NCBI GenBank assembly: GCA_016218975.1 | Contig: JACRCO010000072.1 | Coordinates: forward strand, 62,001-126,000 | Reading direction: 5' to 3' | DNA: 64,000 nucleotides | Source of the DNA: Deltaproteobacteria bacterium | Lineage (GTDB): Bacteria; Desulfobacterota; Deferrimicrobia; Deferrimicrobiales; Deferrimicrobiaceae | Shown here: positions 1-8,203 of the stretch, piece by piece | Position numbering within the stretch: position 1 is the stretch's first letter | Layout of the letters: every line of letters starts with the position of its first letter | Notes under the pieces: generated by a model | The model's database searches: none | What the model saw: only the letters and a program-made list of their open reading frames with translations | Told to the model about the DNA's origin: nothing | Program-made: the position numbers and the translations under genes

Positions 1-93
1 GATAAGATGGACCCGCCCCGCGGGAATTGAGGGCAGGGGCTGCCGCATTTAATCAGGTATCGCCATATTCAGCGGAATCAGGAGGCGGAACTC

Positions 94-2112
94 GTGGACC
101 AGGGAACTCTCGCCGCGCGCGCCATCAACGCAATCCGGTTTCTGTCGGTCGATGCCGTCCAGAAAGCGAAGTCGGGGCACCCCGGAACCCCTATGGGACT
201 TGCCCCGCTGTCCTACCTGTTGTGGACCCGCCACCTGCGATATAACCCGAAGAACCCGGACTGGCCGGGACGGGACCGTTTCGTCCTCTCCTGCGGCCAC
301 GCATCCATGCTCCTCTATTCACTCCTGCACCTGGCCGGTTTCGACCTTTCCATGGAAGACATCAGGCAGTTCCGGCAATGGGGCGGCAGAACGCCGGGGC
401 ATCCGGAAGCGGGGCACACACCCGGCGTCGAAGTGACCACCGGTCCCCTCGGGCAGGGGATCTCCAACGCGGTGGGGATGGCGCTGGCCTCCCGAATGCT
501 CGCGCAGCGGTTCAACCGTCCGGGGTACGAGATCGTTTCCGACCGTATCGTGGCCCTTTGCTCGGACGGCGACCTGATGGAGGGCGTCGCCTCGGAGGCC
601 GCCTCTCTGGCGGGTTTCCACCGGCTGGGCAACCTCACGGCGTTCTACGACGACAACCGGATCACTATCGAGGGATCCACCGACCTGGCGTTCCGCGAGG
701 ACGTGGCCGGACGGTTCCGGGCCTACGGCTGGAACGTGCTCTCCGTGGCAGACGGGGACGAGGACCTCGAAGGCATGTCGCGGGCGATCGAGGCGGCGTT
801 TGCGGAGCGGGAAAAGCCCACACTCGTGATCGTGCGCACGCACATTGCGTTCGGAAGCCCCAACAAGCAGGACACTGCGGACGCCCACGGCAGCCCCCTG
901 GGGGATGCGGAGATCGCCCTGACGAAGGAAGCGCTGGGGTGGCCGAAAGAACCGGTGTTCCACGTCCCGGAGGACGTTCTCGCCCATTTCCGGGAAGCGG
1001 TCCCCCGGGGCGAACGGTTGGAGCGGGAATGGCGGGTGAAGATGGCGGAGTACATGCGCGCCTTTCCCGATCTTGCGATGGAGTGGGAGAGGCGGAACTG
1101 GGGCGACCTGCCCGAAGGATGGGAGGTAGGGCTGCCGGCCTTCCCGCCGGATCCTGGAGGGATGGCCACCCGGAGCGCGTCGCACAAGGTTATCAACGCC
1201 ATCGCCCCCCGGATCCCCGAGCTGGCCGGCGGATCGGCGGACCTCGCCCCTTCGACGAATACACTCATTACGGCGGGAGGGGATTTCCTCCCGGACGCTC
1301 CGCCGGGGGGCCGCAACTTCCACTTCGGCGTTCGCGAGCACGGGATGGGAGCGATCCTGAACGGGATCGCGCGCCACGGCGGGGTCATCCCGTACGGGGC
1401 GACCTTCCTCATCTTCTCCGATTACATGCGGCCTTCCATCCGGCTGGCCGCCCTTATGGGAATCCGTGTGATCTACGTGTTCACTCACGATTCCATCGGG
1501 CTGGGCGAAGACGGCCCGACCCATCAGCCGGTCGAACACATCGCCTCCCTGCGGGCGATGCCGAACCTTTACGTGATCCGGCCGGCCGACGCCAACGAGA
1601 CCGCGGCGGCCTGGAGGATGGCGCTGGAGAGGACGGGGGGGCCGAGCGCGATCGTCCTGACCCGCCAGAAGGTGCCGGTCCTTCCGCCGGAGGCTGTTTT
1701 CCGCGGCGGCAACGTATACAGGGGCGCCTACATCTATGAAGAAGGCGCCGGGGGGAGCCCGAAGGCGATCCTGATCGCTTCGGGATCGGAGGTGCACGTG
1801 GCGCTCGGCGCGAAGAAGCTTCTCGAAGCCGGCGGGATTACGGCGCGCGTGGTCAGCTTCCCGTGCCGGGAACGGTTCGAGGAGCAGACCGAAGAATACA
1901 GGAACCTGGTGATCCCCCCTTCCATCCGCGCCCGCGTATCCGTGGAAGCGGGGAGCACCTTCGGGTGGGAAAAGTACGTCGGCGAGGAGGGAGCGTCCGT
2001 GGGAATCGACCGGTTCGGAGCCTCCGCGCCGGGAGATCGCCTGTTCCGGGAGTACGGAATCACCGCTGAGGCCGTAGCTGAACGGGTGAAGGCGCTTCTC
2101 CAGGAAACCTGA
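94..2112 (+). CDS. tkt: Transketolase
   Basis: Thiamine-diphosphate enzyme that moves two-carbon ketol units between sugar phosphates in the non-oxidative pentose phosphate pathway, in the cytoplasm. The 672-residue length is normal for a full transketolase. Visible motifs are GHPGTPMG near residue 28 (substrate histidine), TTGPLGQG near residue 118, the cofactor motif SDGDLMEG near 157, and FGVREHGMG near 410 with the catalytic glutamate. The start is GTG at 94, chosen because AGGAGG lies at 80-85. The cofactor motif continues with YDDN where YDSN or YDNN is usual, a small change. It is the first gene of an operon with transaldolase, 14 bases downstream. The 93 bases before it hold no gene and no clear promoter, so transcription may start to the left of the window. 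Confidence 0.97.
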   Translation: MDQGTLAARAINAIRFLSVDAVQKAKSGHPGTPMGLAPLSYLLWTRHLRYNPKNPDWPGRDRFVLSCGHASMLLYSLLHLAGFDLSMEDIRQFRQWGGRTPGHPEAGHTPGVEVTTGPLGQGISNAVGMALASRMLAQRFNRPGYEIVSDRIVALCSDGDLMEGVASEAASLAGFHRLGNLTAFYDDNRITIEGSTDLAFREDVAGRFRAYGWNVLSVADGDEDLEGMSRAIEAAFAEREKPTLVIVRTHIAFGSPNKQDTADAHGSPLGDAEIALTKEALGWPKEPVFHVPEDVLAHFREAVPRGERLEREWRVKMAEYMRAFPDLAMEWERRNWGDLPEGWEVGLPAFPPDPGGMATRSASHKVINAIAPRIPELAGGSADLAPSTNTLITAGGDFLPDAPPGGRNFHFGVREHGMGAILNGIARHGGVIPYGATFLIFSDYMRPSIRLAALMGIRVIYVFTHDSIGLGEDGPTHQPVEHIASLRAMPNLYVIRPADANETAAAWRMALERTGGPSAIVLTRQKVPVLPPEAVFRGGNVYRGAYIYEEGAGGSPKAILIASGSEVHVALGAKKLLEAGGITARVVSFPCRERFEEQTEEYRNLVIPPSIRARVSVEAGSTFGWEKYVGEEGASVGIDRFGASAPGDRLFREYGITAEAVAERVKALLQET

Positions 2113-2126
2113 GGGAGGAAAACATC

Positions 2127-3269
2127 ATGCAGGGGAAGAGGAATCCGCTGGTGGAGCTCGGGAAAACGGGGCAGAGCCCGTGGCTCGATTACATCCACCG
2201 GGGTCTCATCGGATCGGGGGAGCTGGCAAGGCTCGTAACGGAAGACGGCATCAAGGGAGTCACGTCGAACCCTACGATCTTCGAGAAGGCGATTTCCGGG
2301 GGGCACGATTACGACGACCAGATCCGGGCACTCGCCTCATCCGGCAGAAGCGTCCACGAAGTGTACGACGAAATCGCGACTGAAGACATCCGCAGGGCGG
2401 CGGATGTATTGCGGCCCGTGTACATATCGACCGAAGGAACCGACGGATTCGTCTCGCTGGAGGTCGACCCGGACCTGGCGTACGACACCAAAAAAACCGT
2501 CCGGCGCGCGGAGGAGCTCTTCCGGAAGGTTTCCCGGCCGAACGTCCTGATCAAGATCCCGGCGACGCGGGAAGGATTGCCCGCCATCGAGCAGACGATC
2601 GCTTCCGGCATTCCGGTCAATGTGACGCTCATCTTCTCCGTATTGCGGTACGAAGAAGTCGTCGAGGCGTATATCCGGGGGATCGAGCGCCTGGTGGCCG
2701 CGGGGGGCGATCCATCCTCGGTCGCCTCGGTGGCGTCCTTTTTCGTGTCGCGCGTGGACACCGCCGTCGACAAACTTCTCGAGGGGATCATCCCGCGCTA
2801 TCCCGGATCGCCGAAGGCGGAAACCGCTGCTGCCCTTCTCGGCAAGGTGGCGGTCGCGAACGCGCGCCTGGCGTATGCCCGGTTCCGCGACATATTCTCC
2901 GCGCCGTGGTGGCGCGAGCTGGCGGAAAAGGGAGCGAGGCCGCAGCGCCCGCTCTGGGCGAGCACGGGGACGAAGAATCCGAAGTTTTCGGACGTGAAAT
3001 ACGTTGAGGAGCTGATCGGTCCGGACACCGTCAACACGATGCCCCCCCAAACCATGGACGCTTTCCGCGATCACGGGGTCGTCGGCGACACGCTTTCCGC
3101 CATGGAGGGAGAGGCCGCGGAGGTCCTGCGCGAGCTGGGGCTGCTCGACATAGGCATCGAGGAGATCTGCGAAAAGTTGACGAAGGACGGCGTGAACAGC
3201 TTTTCTGAATCCTTCTGCAAGCTGCTCGGGGCCATCGAGCGGAGGCTTGCGGAGGCGAGCCCCGCGTAA
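2127..3269 (+). CDS. tal: Transaldolase (long, Tal type)
   Basis: Transfers a dihydroxyacetone unit between sugar phosphates, linking the pentose phosphate pathway to glycolysis. The 380-residue length fits the longer bacterial Tal subfamily found beside or fused to glycolytic genes, not the 220-residue TalC/FSA type. Seen: GVTSNPTIFEKAI near residue 44, and LIKIPAT near residue 140, which carries the Schiff-base lysine, followed by PVNVTLIFSV. The start ATG at 2127 follows GGGAGGAAAAC. It sits 14 bases after tkt and is followed by the 6-phosphogluconate dehydrogenase gene, so it is almost certainly cotranscribed. Nothing looks broken. Confidence 0.96.
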   Translation: MQGKRNPLVELGKTGQSPWLDYIHRGLIGSGELARLVTEDGIKGVTSNPTIFEKAISGGHDYDDQIRALASSGRSVHEVYDEIATEDIRRAADVLRPVYISTEGTDGFVSLEVDPDLAYDTKKTVRRAEELFRKVSRPNVLIKIPATREGLPAIEQTIASGIPVNVTLIFSVLRYEEVVEAYIRGIERLVAAGGDPSSVASVASFFVSRVDTAVDKLLEGIIPRYPGSPKAETAAALLGKVAVANARLAYARFRDIFSAPWWRELAEKGARPQRPLWASTGTKNPKFSDVKYVEELIGPDTVNTMPPQTMDAFRDHGVVGDTLSAMEGEAAEVLRELGLLDIGIEEICEKLTKDGVNSFSESFCKLLGAIERRLAEASPA

Positions 3270-3306
3270 CCGGCGAGCCGGCGGCGGCGCCGGAAGGGAG
3301 AGCGCC

Positions 3307-4224
3307 ATGCGGATCGGGATGGTCGGCCTGGGGAAGATGGGAAGGAACATGGCCCTCCGCCTGATTCGCGGCGGTCACGAAATCGTGGCGTTCGACCGTT
3401 CCGCCGAGGCGGTACGGGAAGCATCCCGGGAAGGCGCCATCCCCGCGGCTACGCTTGCCGAAACCGCCGCGAAACTGTCCCCCCCCAGGATCGTATGGCT
3501 GATGGTGCCCGCAGGAAATCCGGTGGATGAATGCGTGGATATATTGGCCGCGCTCCTTTCGAAGGGTGACGTCGTCGTCGACGGCGGCAATTCGCTTTAC
3601 AAGGATGCCCCGGGACGCGCGGAGCGGCTCGGGAACCGCGGGATCCGGTTCCTGGACTCGGGAACGAGCGGCGGGATTTGGGGACTGTCGGAAGGGTACT
3701 GCCTGATGGTCGGCGGGGACCGGGACGCGTTCGATCTCCTGTCCCCGGTGTTCACCACGCTTGCGCCGCCCGGCGGGTTCGCATACATGGGGCCGCACGG
3801 CGCCGGGCATTTCGTGAAAATGGTCCACAACGGGATCGAGTACGGGATGATGCAGGCGTACGGGGAGGGGTTCGAGCTCCTGTCGACAGCCCCCTTCCCT
3901 CTCGATCTTCCGTCGATAGCCGCCCTCTGGAGCCATGGGAGCGTCGTGCGCTCGTGGCTGCTGGAGCTTGCCGCCGCCGCGCTGGAGCGTAACCCCGATC
4001 TTTCCGGGATTTCACCGTACGTGGAAGATTCGGGGGAAGGCCGCTGGACCGTGGAACGCTCGATCGAAGCGGGCGTGCCGCTCCCCGCGATCTCCCTCTC
4101 GCTGTACATGCGATTCCTCTCAAGGCAGGAGAATTCCTTCGCGATGCGGATGATGGCGGCCCTGCGCAACGAGTTCGGCGGGCACGGCGTCAAGGCATCC
4201 GTCCCGGAGCGGGAGAAGGGATAG
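3307..4224 (+). CDS. gnd: 6-phosphogluconate dehydrogenase, short decarboxylating type
   Basis: Oxidises and decarboxylates 6-phosphogluconate to ribulose 5-phosphate. The N-terminal Rossmann fold shows GLGKMGRNMA near residue 6. Further on are DGGNS near 95, GTSGGIWG near 120 and a KMVHNGIEYGMMQ segment near 172 that holds the catalytic lysine. At 305 residues it is the short form, lacking the long C-terminal helical domain of the 470-residue enzyme. In characterised members the short form often prefers NAD+; cofactor use here is inference. The ATG at 3307 was chosen over an upstream in-frame start at 3247 because the conserved fold begins directly at MRIGMVG and GAAGGGAG lies just before it. 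It is followed after 4 bases by zwf. Confidence 0.94.
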   Translation: MRIGMVGLGKMGRNMALRLIRGGHEIVAFDRSAEAVREASREGAIPAATLAETAAKLSPPRIVWLMVPAGNPVDECVDILAALLSKGDVVVDGGNSLYKDAPGRAERLGNRGIRFLDSGTSGGIWGLSEGYCLMVGGDRDAFDLLSPVFTTLAPPGGFAYMGPHGAGHFVKMVHNGIEYGMMQAYGEGFELLSTAPFPLDLPSIAALWSHGSVVRSWLLELAAAALERNPDLSGISPYVEDSGEGRWTVERSIEAGVPLPAISLSLYMRFLSRQENSFAMRMMAALRNEFGGHGVKASVPEREKG

Positions 4225-4228
4225 TCCG

Positions 4229-5776
4229 GTGTCGGCGGAACCGATCGCTGCCTTGGCGGGGCCGCACGCGGCTGCCGGTATCGAGCCTCCCCCTCCGGGC
4301 CTGCTCGTCATCTTCGGTGCGTCGGGAGACCTCACGAGCCGCCTCCTGGTCCCTGACCTCTACGGGCTTTTCCTTGAAGGGCTGCTTCCCGAACGTTTCT
4401 CCGTGCTGGGGGTTTCGAGGTCCGCTTACACGGACGATTCGTTCCGGGCGCGCTTGTTGGACTCCGTGCGGGAGAAGGGAGAGGGGGGCTTCGACGGCTC
4501 CGAGTGGGACGAATTCGCCGCCGGAATCCGCTACCATACGGCTGACCTCGAGGACCCCGGAAGCTACCCGGCCCTGCAGGAGCGGATCCGGTCGCTGTGC
4601 GCGGAACGGGGGATCCCGGGGAACATCATCTTCTACGCCGCCGTCGCTCCGAAGCATTACGTTTCGCTGATCCGAAGGATGGGGGACGCAATGCTGGCAT
4701 ATCCCTCGGAGCAACTCCCCGGCTACCGCCGCGTCGTCGTGGAGAAGCCGTTCGGGCGCGACCTCGAAAGCGCCCGGGCCCTCAACCGCGAGATCCTTTC
4801 CGTCTTCCCCGACGGGCAGGTCTACAGGATCGACCACTTCCTGGGCAAGGAAACGGTCCAGAACCTGTTCGTCTTCCGTTTCGCCAACGGGATCTTCGAG
4901 CCGCTGTGGAACCGCAACTACATCGACAACGTCCAGATCACCGTCGCCGAGTCGATCGGTGTGGAGGGGCGTGGGGACTATTACGACGAGGCGGGTGCGG
5001 TTCGCGACATGATCCAGAACCACCTGCTCCAGCTCATGGCCCTGGTGGCCATGGAGCCGCCGAGCTCGATCGCGGGAGACGACCTGAGGGGGGAAAAGCT
5101 CAAACTCCTGAAATCGATCCGGCACGTGCCTGAGGAACGCGTCGGCGAGGTGTGCGTCCGCGGCCAATATAAGGAGGGAAGGATCGACGGCAGGGAGGTG
5201 CCCGCATACCGCACGGAAAAACGCGTCTCCCCCGGATCATTCACCGAAACGTATGCAGCGATGAAGCTCACGGTCGACAACTGGCGATGGGCCGGCGTAC
5301 CCTTCTATCTTCGGACGGGGAAGCGGATGGCGAGGAAGATCTCCGAAATCGCGATCCAGTTCCACCCGGCCCCTTCGCAGCTGTTCAAGGACACGGCGTG
5401 CGGCCAGCTCGAATCGAATCTGCTCGTCATCAATATCCAGCCCGAGGAAGGGATATTCCTGCGCTTCGGCGCGAAGGAGCCGGGACCGGGCGTGTGCGTG
5501 CGTCCCGTCGATTTCCATTTCACTTACAAGGAGGCGTTCGGCGCGAGAAGCACTCCCGCCTACGGGAGGCTTCTGTTGGATGTGATGCACGGCGATCCGA
5601 CGCTTTTCCCGAGAGAGGAGGATGTGGAGGCATCCTGGGCGCTGCTCGAACCGTTCCTGAAGCGCTGGAAGGGAGAACCGGAGCGGGAGCTTCATTATTA
5701 TTCCGCCGGGAGCTGGGGGCCGGCGGAAGCGGATGCGCTCCTGGAAGGAGGAAGGGACAGATGGCGCCGGCCTTGA
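4229..5776 (+). CDS. zwf: Glucose-6-phosphate 1-dehydrogenase
   Basis: First step of the oxidative pentose phosphate pathway: glucose 6-phosphate plus NAD(P)+ to 6-phosphogluconolactone. The 515-residue length is typical. The N-terminal nucleotide-binding motif GASGDLTSR lies near residue 30, EKPFGRDLESA near 173 and the active-site signature RIDHFLGKE near 200. The start is GTG at 4229, leaving a 4-base gap after gnd. The first 25 residues, rich in Ala and Pro, are a poorly conserved extension, so a slightly later start cannot be excluded. The 3' end overlaps pgl by 16 bases, which suggests translational coupling. Confidence 0.97.
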   Translation: MSAEPIAALAGPHAAAGIEPPPPGLLVIFGASGDLTSRLLVPDLYGLFLEGLLPERFSVLGVSRSAYTDDSFRARLLDSVREKGEGGFDGSEWDEFAAGIRYHTADLEDPGSYPALQERIRSLCAERGIPGNIIFYAAVAPKHYVSLIRRMGDAMLAYPSEQLPGYRRVVVEKPFGRDLESARALNREILSVFPDGQVYRIDHFLGKETVQNLFVFRFANGIFEPLWNRNYIDNVQITVAESIGVEGRGDYYDEAGAVRDMIQNHLLQLMALVAMEPPSSIAGDDLRGEKLKLLKSIRHVPEERVGEVCVRGQYKEGRIDGREVPAYRTEKRVSPGSFTETYAAMKLTVDNWRWAGVPFYLRTGKRMARKISEIAIQFHPAPSQLFKDTACGQLESNLLVINIQPEEGIFLRFGAKEPGPGVCVRPVDFHFTYKEAFGARSTPAYGRLLLDVMHGDPTLFPREEDVEASWALLEPFLKRWKGEPERELHYYSAGSWGPAEADALLEGGRDRWRRP

Positions 5777-6567
5777 GCACCGACGAGGGAAGTCCCGCAG
5801 GCAGGCTCTTCGTGGTTCCCTCCGCGGAGGAACTGGCGCGCGCCGCCGCGGGCCGGTTGTGGGGGATCGTCCGGGACCGGGCGGCGTCCCTGTCGCGCCC
5901 AGGCAGCACGACCTCACGCATCCGCGTGGCCCTCTCGGGCGGAAAGACGCCGCGGCGCACGTATGAGATCCTGTCCACGGAGCCGTACCGTTCCCGATTT
6001 CCCTGGGAACTCGTCCGCTTCTTCCAGGTGGACGAGCGCTGGGTCCCGCCGGAAGACCCGCACAGCAACCAAAGGTTGCTGCGCGAAACGATACTTTCCC
6101 GGGCTCCGGTTCCGCCGGGGCATTTCGTCTTCGTCGATACCGGGCTTGGGGAGCCGGAAGAAGGGGCTCGCAGGTACGAGGAGACGCTAAGGGCCGAGTT
6201 TCCGGATCCTCCCGGCGGATTTCCGCGCTTCGACGCGGTGCTCCTGGGGATCGGCGAGGACGGCCATACCGCGTCCCTGTTCCCGGGCGCTCCGGCCGGG
6301 GAAGGGAATGCGTGGGTCATCCCGACGGCGGCCGCCGGGGATCCGCTTGTGAGGCGCGTGACGTTGACGCTGCCTGCGATCGACGCCGCCGCGCAGGCGA
6401 TCTTCATCGCGAGCGGGAAGGAGAAGGCTCGGGCGCTGCGAAGCGTTCTGTCGGGAGATCCGAAGCTTCCCGCGGCGCAGGTAAACCTGAAGCGCGGGAC
6501 GGTCACTTTCCTGGCCGACGCCGACGCGGCGGGGCTCGTACGGAAGCGTGAGGGAGGAAAGGGATGA
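5761..6567 (+). CDS. pgl: 6-phosphogluconolactonase (DevB/SOL type)
   Basis: Hydrolyses 6-phosphogluconolactone to 6-phosphogluconate, directly after Zwf in the pathway. It is a 268-residue protein of the glucosamine-6-phosphate isomerase-like fold. Motifs seen: ALSGGKTPRRTYE near residue 58, FQVDERWVPPEDPHSN near 90 and GIGEDGHTASLFPG near 163. The reading frame stays open far upstream inside zwf, but ATG 5761 is the likely start: AAGGAGGAAGGG lies immediately upstream and family similarity begins about 15 residues later. It overlaps zwf by 16 bases and glk by 4 bases (ATGA). Confidence 0.94.
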   Translation: MAPALSTDEGSPAGRLFVVPSAEELARAAAGRLWGIVRDRAASLSRPGSTTSRIRVALSGGKTPRRTYEILSTEPYRSRFPWELVRFFQVDERWVPPEDPHSNQRLLRETILSRAPVPPGHFVFVDTGLGEPEEGARRYEETLRAEFPDPPGGFPRFDAVLLGIGEDGHTASLFPGAPAGEGNAWVIPTAAAGDPLVRRVTLTLPAIDAAAQAIFIASGKEKARALRSVLSGDPKLPAAQVNLKRGTVTFLADADAAGLVRKREGGKG

Positions 6568-7544
6568 TACTGGCGGGCGACGTGGGGGGGACGAAGACCA
6601 ACCTGATGCTGTTCGATTACCGCGACGGCACGATGGCCCGGGGGGAGTCCCGCTCCTTCCGCAGCGGAGATTTTTCCACGCTGGAGTCGATTCTCGGTGA
6701 ATTTCCCGGAGGCAGGCATCACGTGGAACTCGTTTGCGTCGGAGTGGCCGGCCCCGTGCGCGGGGGACGAAGCAAGCTGACCAACCTGACATGGGCTGTG
6801 GAGGAGGAGTCGATCCGGCGGGCATGCGGAGCGAAGCGGGCTTTCGTCATCAACGACCTTCAGGCCACGTCCTTTTCGGTGCCGTTCCTTCCGCCGGAAC
6901 TGTTCGCGGTATTGCAGGACGGGAAAGCCGAGCCGGAGGGGACGGTCGCGGTGGCGGCCGCGGGCACGGGGTTGGGCGTGGGGTTCCTCGTACGTTCCGG
7001 AAAGGGATACCTTCCGTTTGCATCGGAGGGCGGCCACGGCGGTTTCGCGCCCCGGGACGTCCGCGAAGAGAAGCTGCTCGCGTATCTGAAATCAAGGCAC
7101 GGGCGCGTCAGCGTGGAACGCGTGGTCTCCGGCCCGGGTCTCCATGCGCTTTACCTCTTCCTTCGGGAAACCGGAAGGGCATCCGAGCTCCCGGAAGTCG
7201 ACACGCGGCTTCTCGGCGAGGATCCCCCCCGGGTGATCGCCGAGGAGGGGTTGTCGGGACGGTCGTCGATATGCCTCGAGGCGCTTCGATTTTTCGCATC
7301 GCTCTACGGATCGGTAGCAGGCGACCTCGCGCTGAATTTTTTCGCGACCGGCGGCCTGGTTCTGGGAGGCGGGATCGCGCCCGCCATCCTGCCGGTACTT
7401 TCGGAGGGATGGTTCCTGGAGTCGTTTTCCGACAAGGGACGCTTCCGCGAATTTCTTTCGGACGTTCCGGTGCGGGTGATCCTGGACGACAAGGCGGCGC
7501 TCCTGGGGGCGGCGCGCTACGCGCTTGCGGCGGCGGGTGCATGA
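6564..7544 (+). CDS. glk: Glucokinase (Glk family)
   Basis: ATP-dependent glucokinase that supplies glucose 6-phosphate to Zwf. The 326 residues match the Glk family (E. coli Glk type) and lack the zinc-binding cysteine motif of ROK kinases. Seen: the phosphate-1 loop GDVGGTKTNLMLFD near residue 5, LTNLTW near 73, INDLQATSFS near 96, the adenosine-side motif AAAGTGLGVGFL near 132, and SEGGHGGF near 155. The start ATG overlaps the pgl stop (ATGA), typical of coupled translation. The operon therefore covers both phosphorylation of glucose and its oxidation. Confidence 0.93.
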   Translation: MILAGDVGGTKTNLMLFDYRDGTMARGESRSFRSGDFSTLESILGEFPGGRHHVELVCVGVAGPVRGGRSKLTNLTWAVEEESIRRACGAKRAFVINDLQATSFSVPFLPPELFAVLQDGKAEPEGTVAVAAAGTGLGVGFLVRSGKGYLPFASEGGHGGFAPRDVREEKLLAYLKSRHGRVSVERVVSGPGLHALYLFLRETGRASELPEVDTRLLGEDPPRVIAEEGLSGRSSICLEALRFFASLYGSVAGDLALNFFATGGLVLGGGIAPAILPVLSEGWFLESFSDKGRFREFLSDVPVRVILDDKAALLGAARYALAAAGA

Positions 7545-7547
7545 TCG

Positions 7548-8027
7548 ATGGGCCCGGGCCGGAAACCGCTTCGGATCGTCCTCGCCTCCGACCACGGAGG
7601 GGTGGAAATGAAGGGGGATCTCCTGATGCGCCTGTCGGGCAAGGGCTTCGAGTTGCGGGACCTGGGGACGGACTCCGCGGATCCCGTCGACTACCCCGAT
7701 TTCGGATTCGCGGCGGCTGCCCTCGTACGGCGCGGAGAAGCCGACCGGGCGGTCCTCATATGCCGGTCGGGGATCGGGATGGCCATCTGCGCGAACAAGT
7801 CGAAGGGAGTGCGGGCGGCCGTGGTCTCCCGTGTCGCCGACGCATCCCTCTCGCGCCGGCATAACGATGCCAATGTCCTGGTACTGGGGGCGGACGAAAT
7901 CTCCATCCTGCAAGCGCGAAGGATCGTGGAAACGTGGCTATCAACTCCTTTCGACGGGGGAAGGCACCGCCGGAGAGTCGACAAGATAAAGCGCTTCGAG
8001 GAGGCGCACTGGAAGGAACGCGGTTAA
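7548..8027 (+). CDS. rpiB: Ribose-5-phosphate isomerase B
   Basis: Interconverts ribose 5-phosphate and ribulose 5-phosphate, completing the pentose phosphate set in this operon. It is 159 residues of the RpiB/LacAB family. Seen: ASDHGGVEMKG near residue 13, DYPDFGF near 47, and the catalytic-loop cysteine in LICRSGIGMAICANK near 66. RpiB usually reads CGTG at this loop; here it is CRSG, with the cysteine retained. SRRHNDANVLVLGA near 101 is also conserved. The gene starts 3 bases after the glk stop. It is the last gene of the operon: a 176-base gap with a new promoter follows. Confidence 0.93.
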   Translation: MGPGRKPLRIVLASDHGGVEMKGDLLMRLSGKGFELRDLGTDSADPVDYPDFGFAAAALVRRGEADRAVLICRSGIGMAICANKSKGVRAAVVSRVADASLSRRHNDANVLVLGADEISILQARRIVETWLSTPFDGGRHRRRVDKIKRFEEAHWKERG

Positions 8028-8048
8028 CCCATAAACTACAGTATTTTC

Positions 8049-8137
8049 ATGGGGATGTCCGCCGCGCAGATCGTTTTTCCAATTTTGTGCATCTAAAATC
8101 GCGTTGAACGGCGCAGGGGTTTTGTTGACATCCCCAT
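8049..8137. repeat. 11-bp inverted repeat overlapping the -35 box (putative operator)
   Basis: ATGGGGATGTC at 8049-8059 and its exact reverse complement at 8127-8137 are separated by 67 bases. The right arm overlaps the -35 hexamer of the promoter at 8125-8153. A third partial copy, ATGGGGAT, lies at 8184-8191 in the untranslated leader. The placement suggests an operator or a looped repressor site; this is inference. Confidence 0.5.
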
Positions 8138-8153
8138 CCAACCCTTTTATAAA
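8125..8153 (+). promoter_or_regulatory. Strong sigma-70 promoter for the sensor kinase-TRAP operon
   Basis: TTGACA at 8125-8130 (6 of 6 matches), a 17-base spacer, and TATAAA at 8148-8153 (5 of 6). Transcription would start near 8160, giving a leader of about 43 bases before the ATG at 8204. The start is supported by AGGGAG at 8194-8199. Confidence 0.75.
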
Positions 8154-8203
8154 GGAAAAACAATTGTTTCGGCCGTAACCCTAATGGGGATACAGGGAGA
8201 GCC

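Noticed and set aside
1-93. Promoter for the pentose phosphate operon
   Set aside because: No acceptable -35/-10 pair in the available bases; the promoter may lie outside the window.
319-1797. Long antisense frame opposite transketolase
   Set aside because: Arg/His/Pro-rich translation without motifs; the plus strand encodes a clear transketolase.
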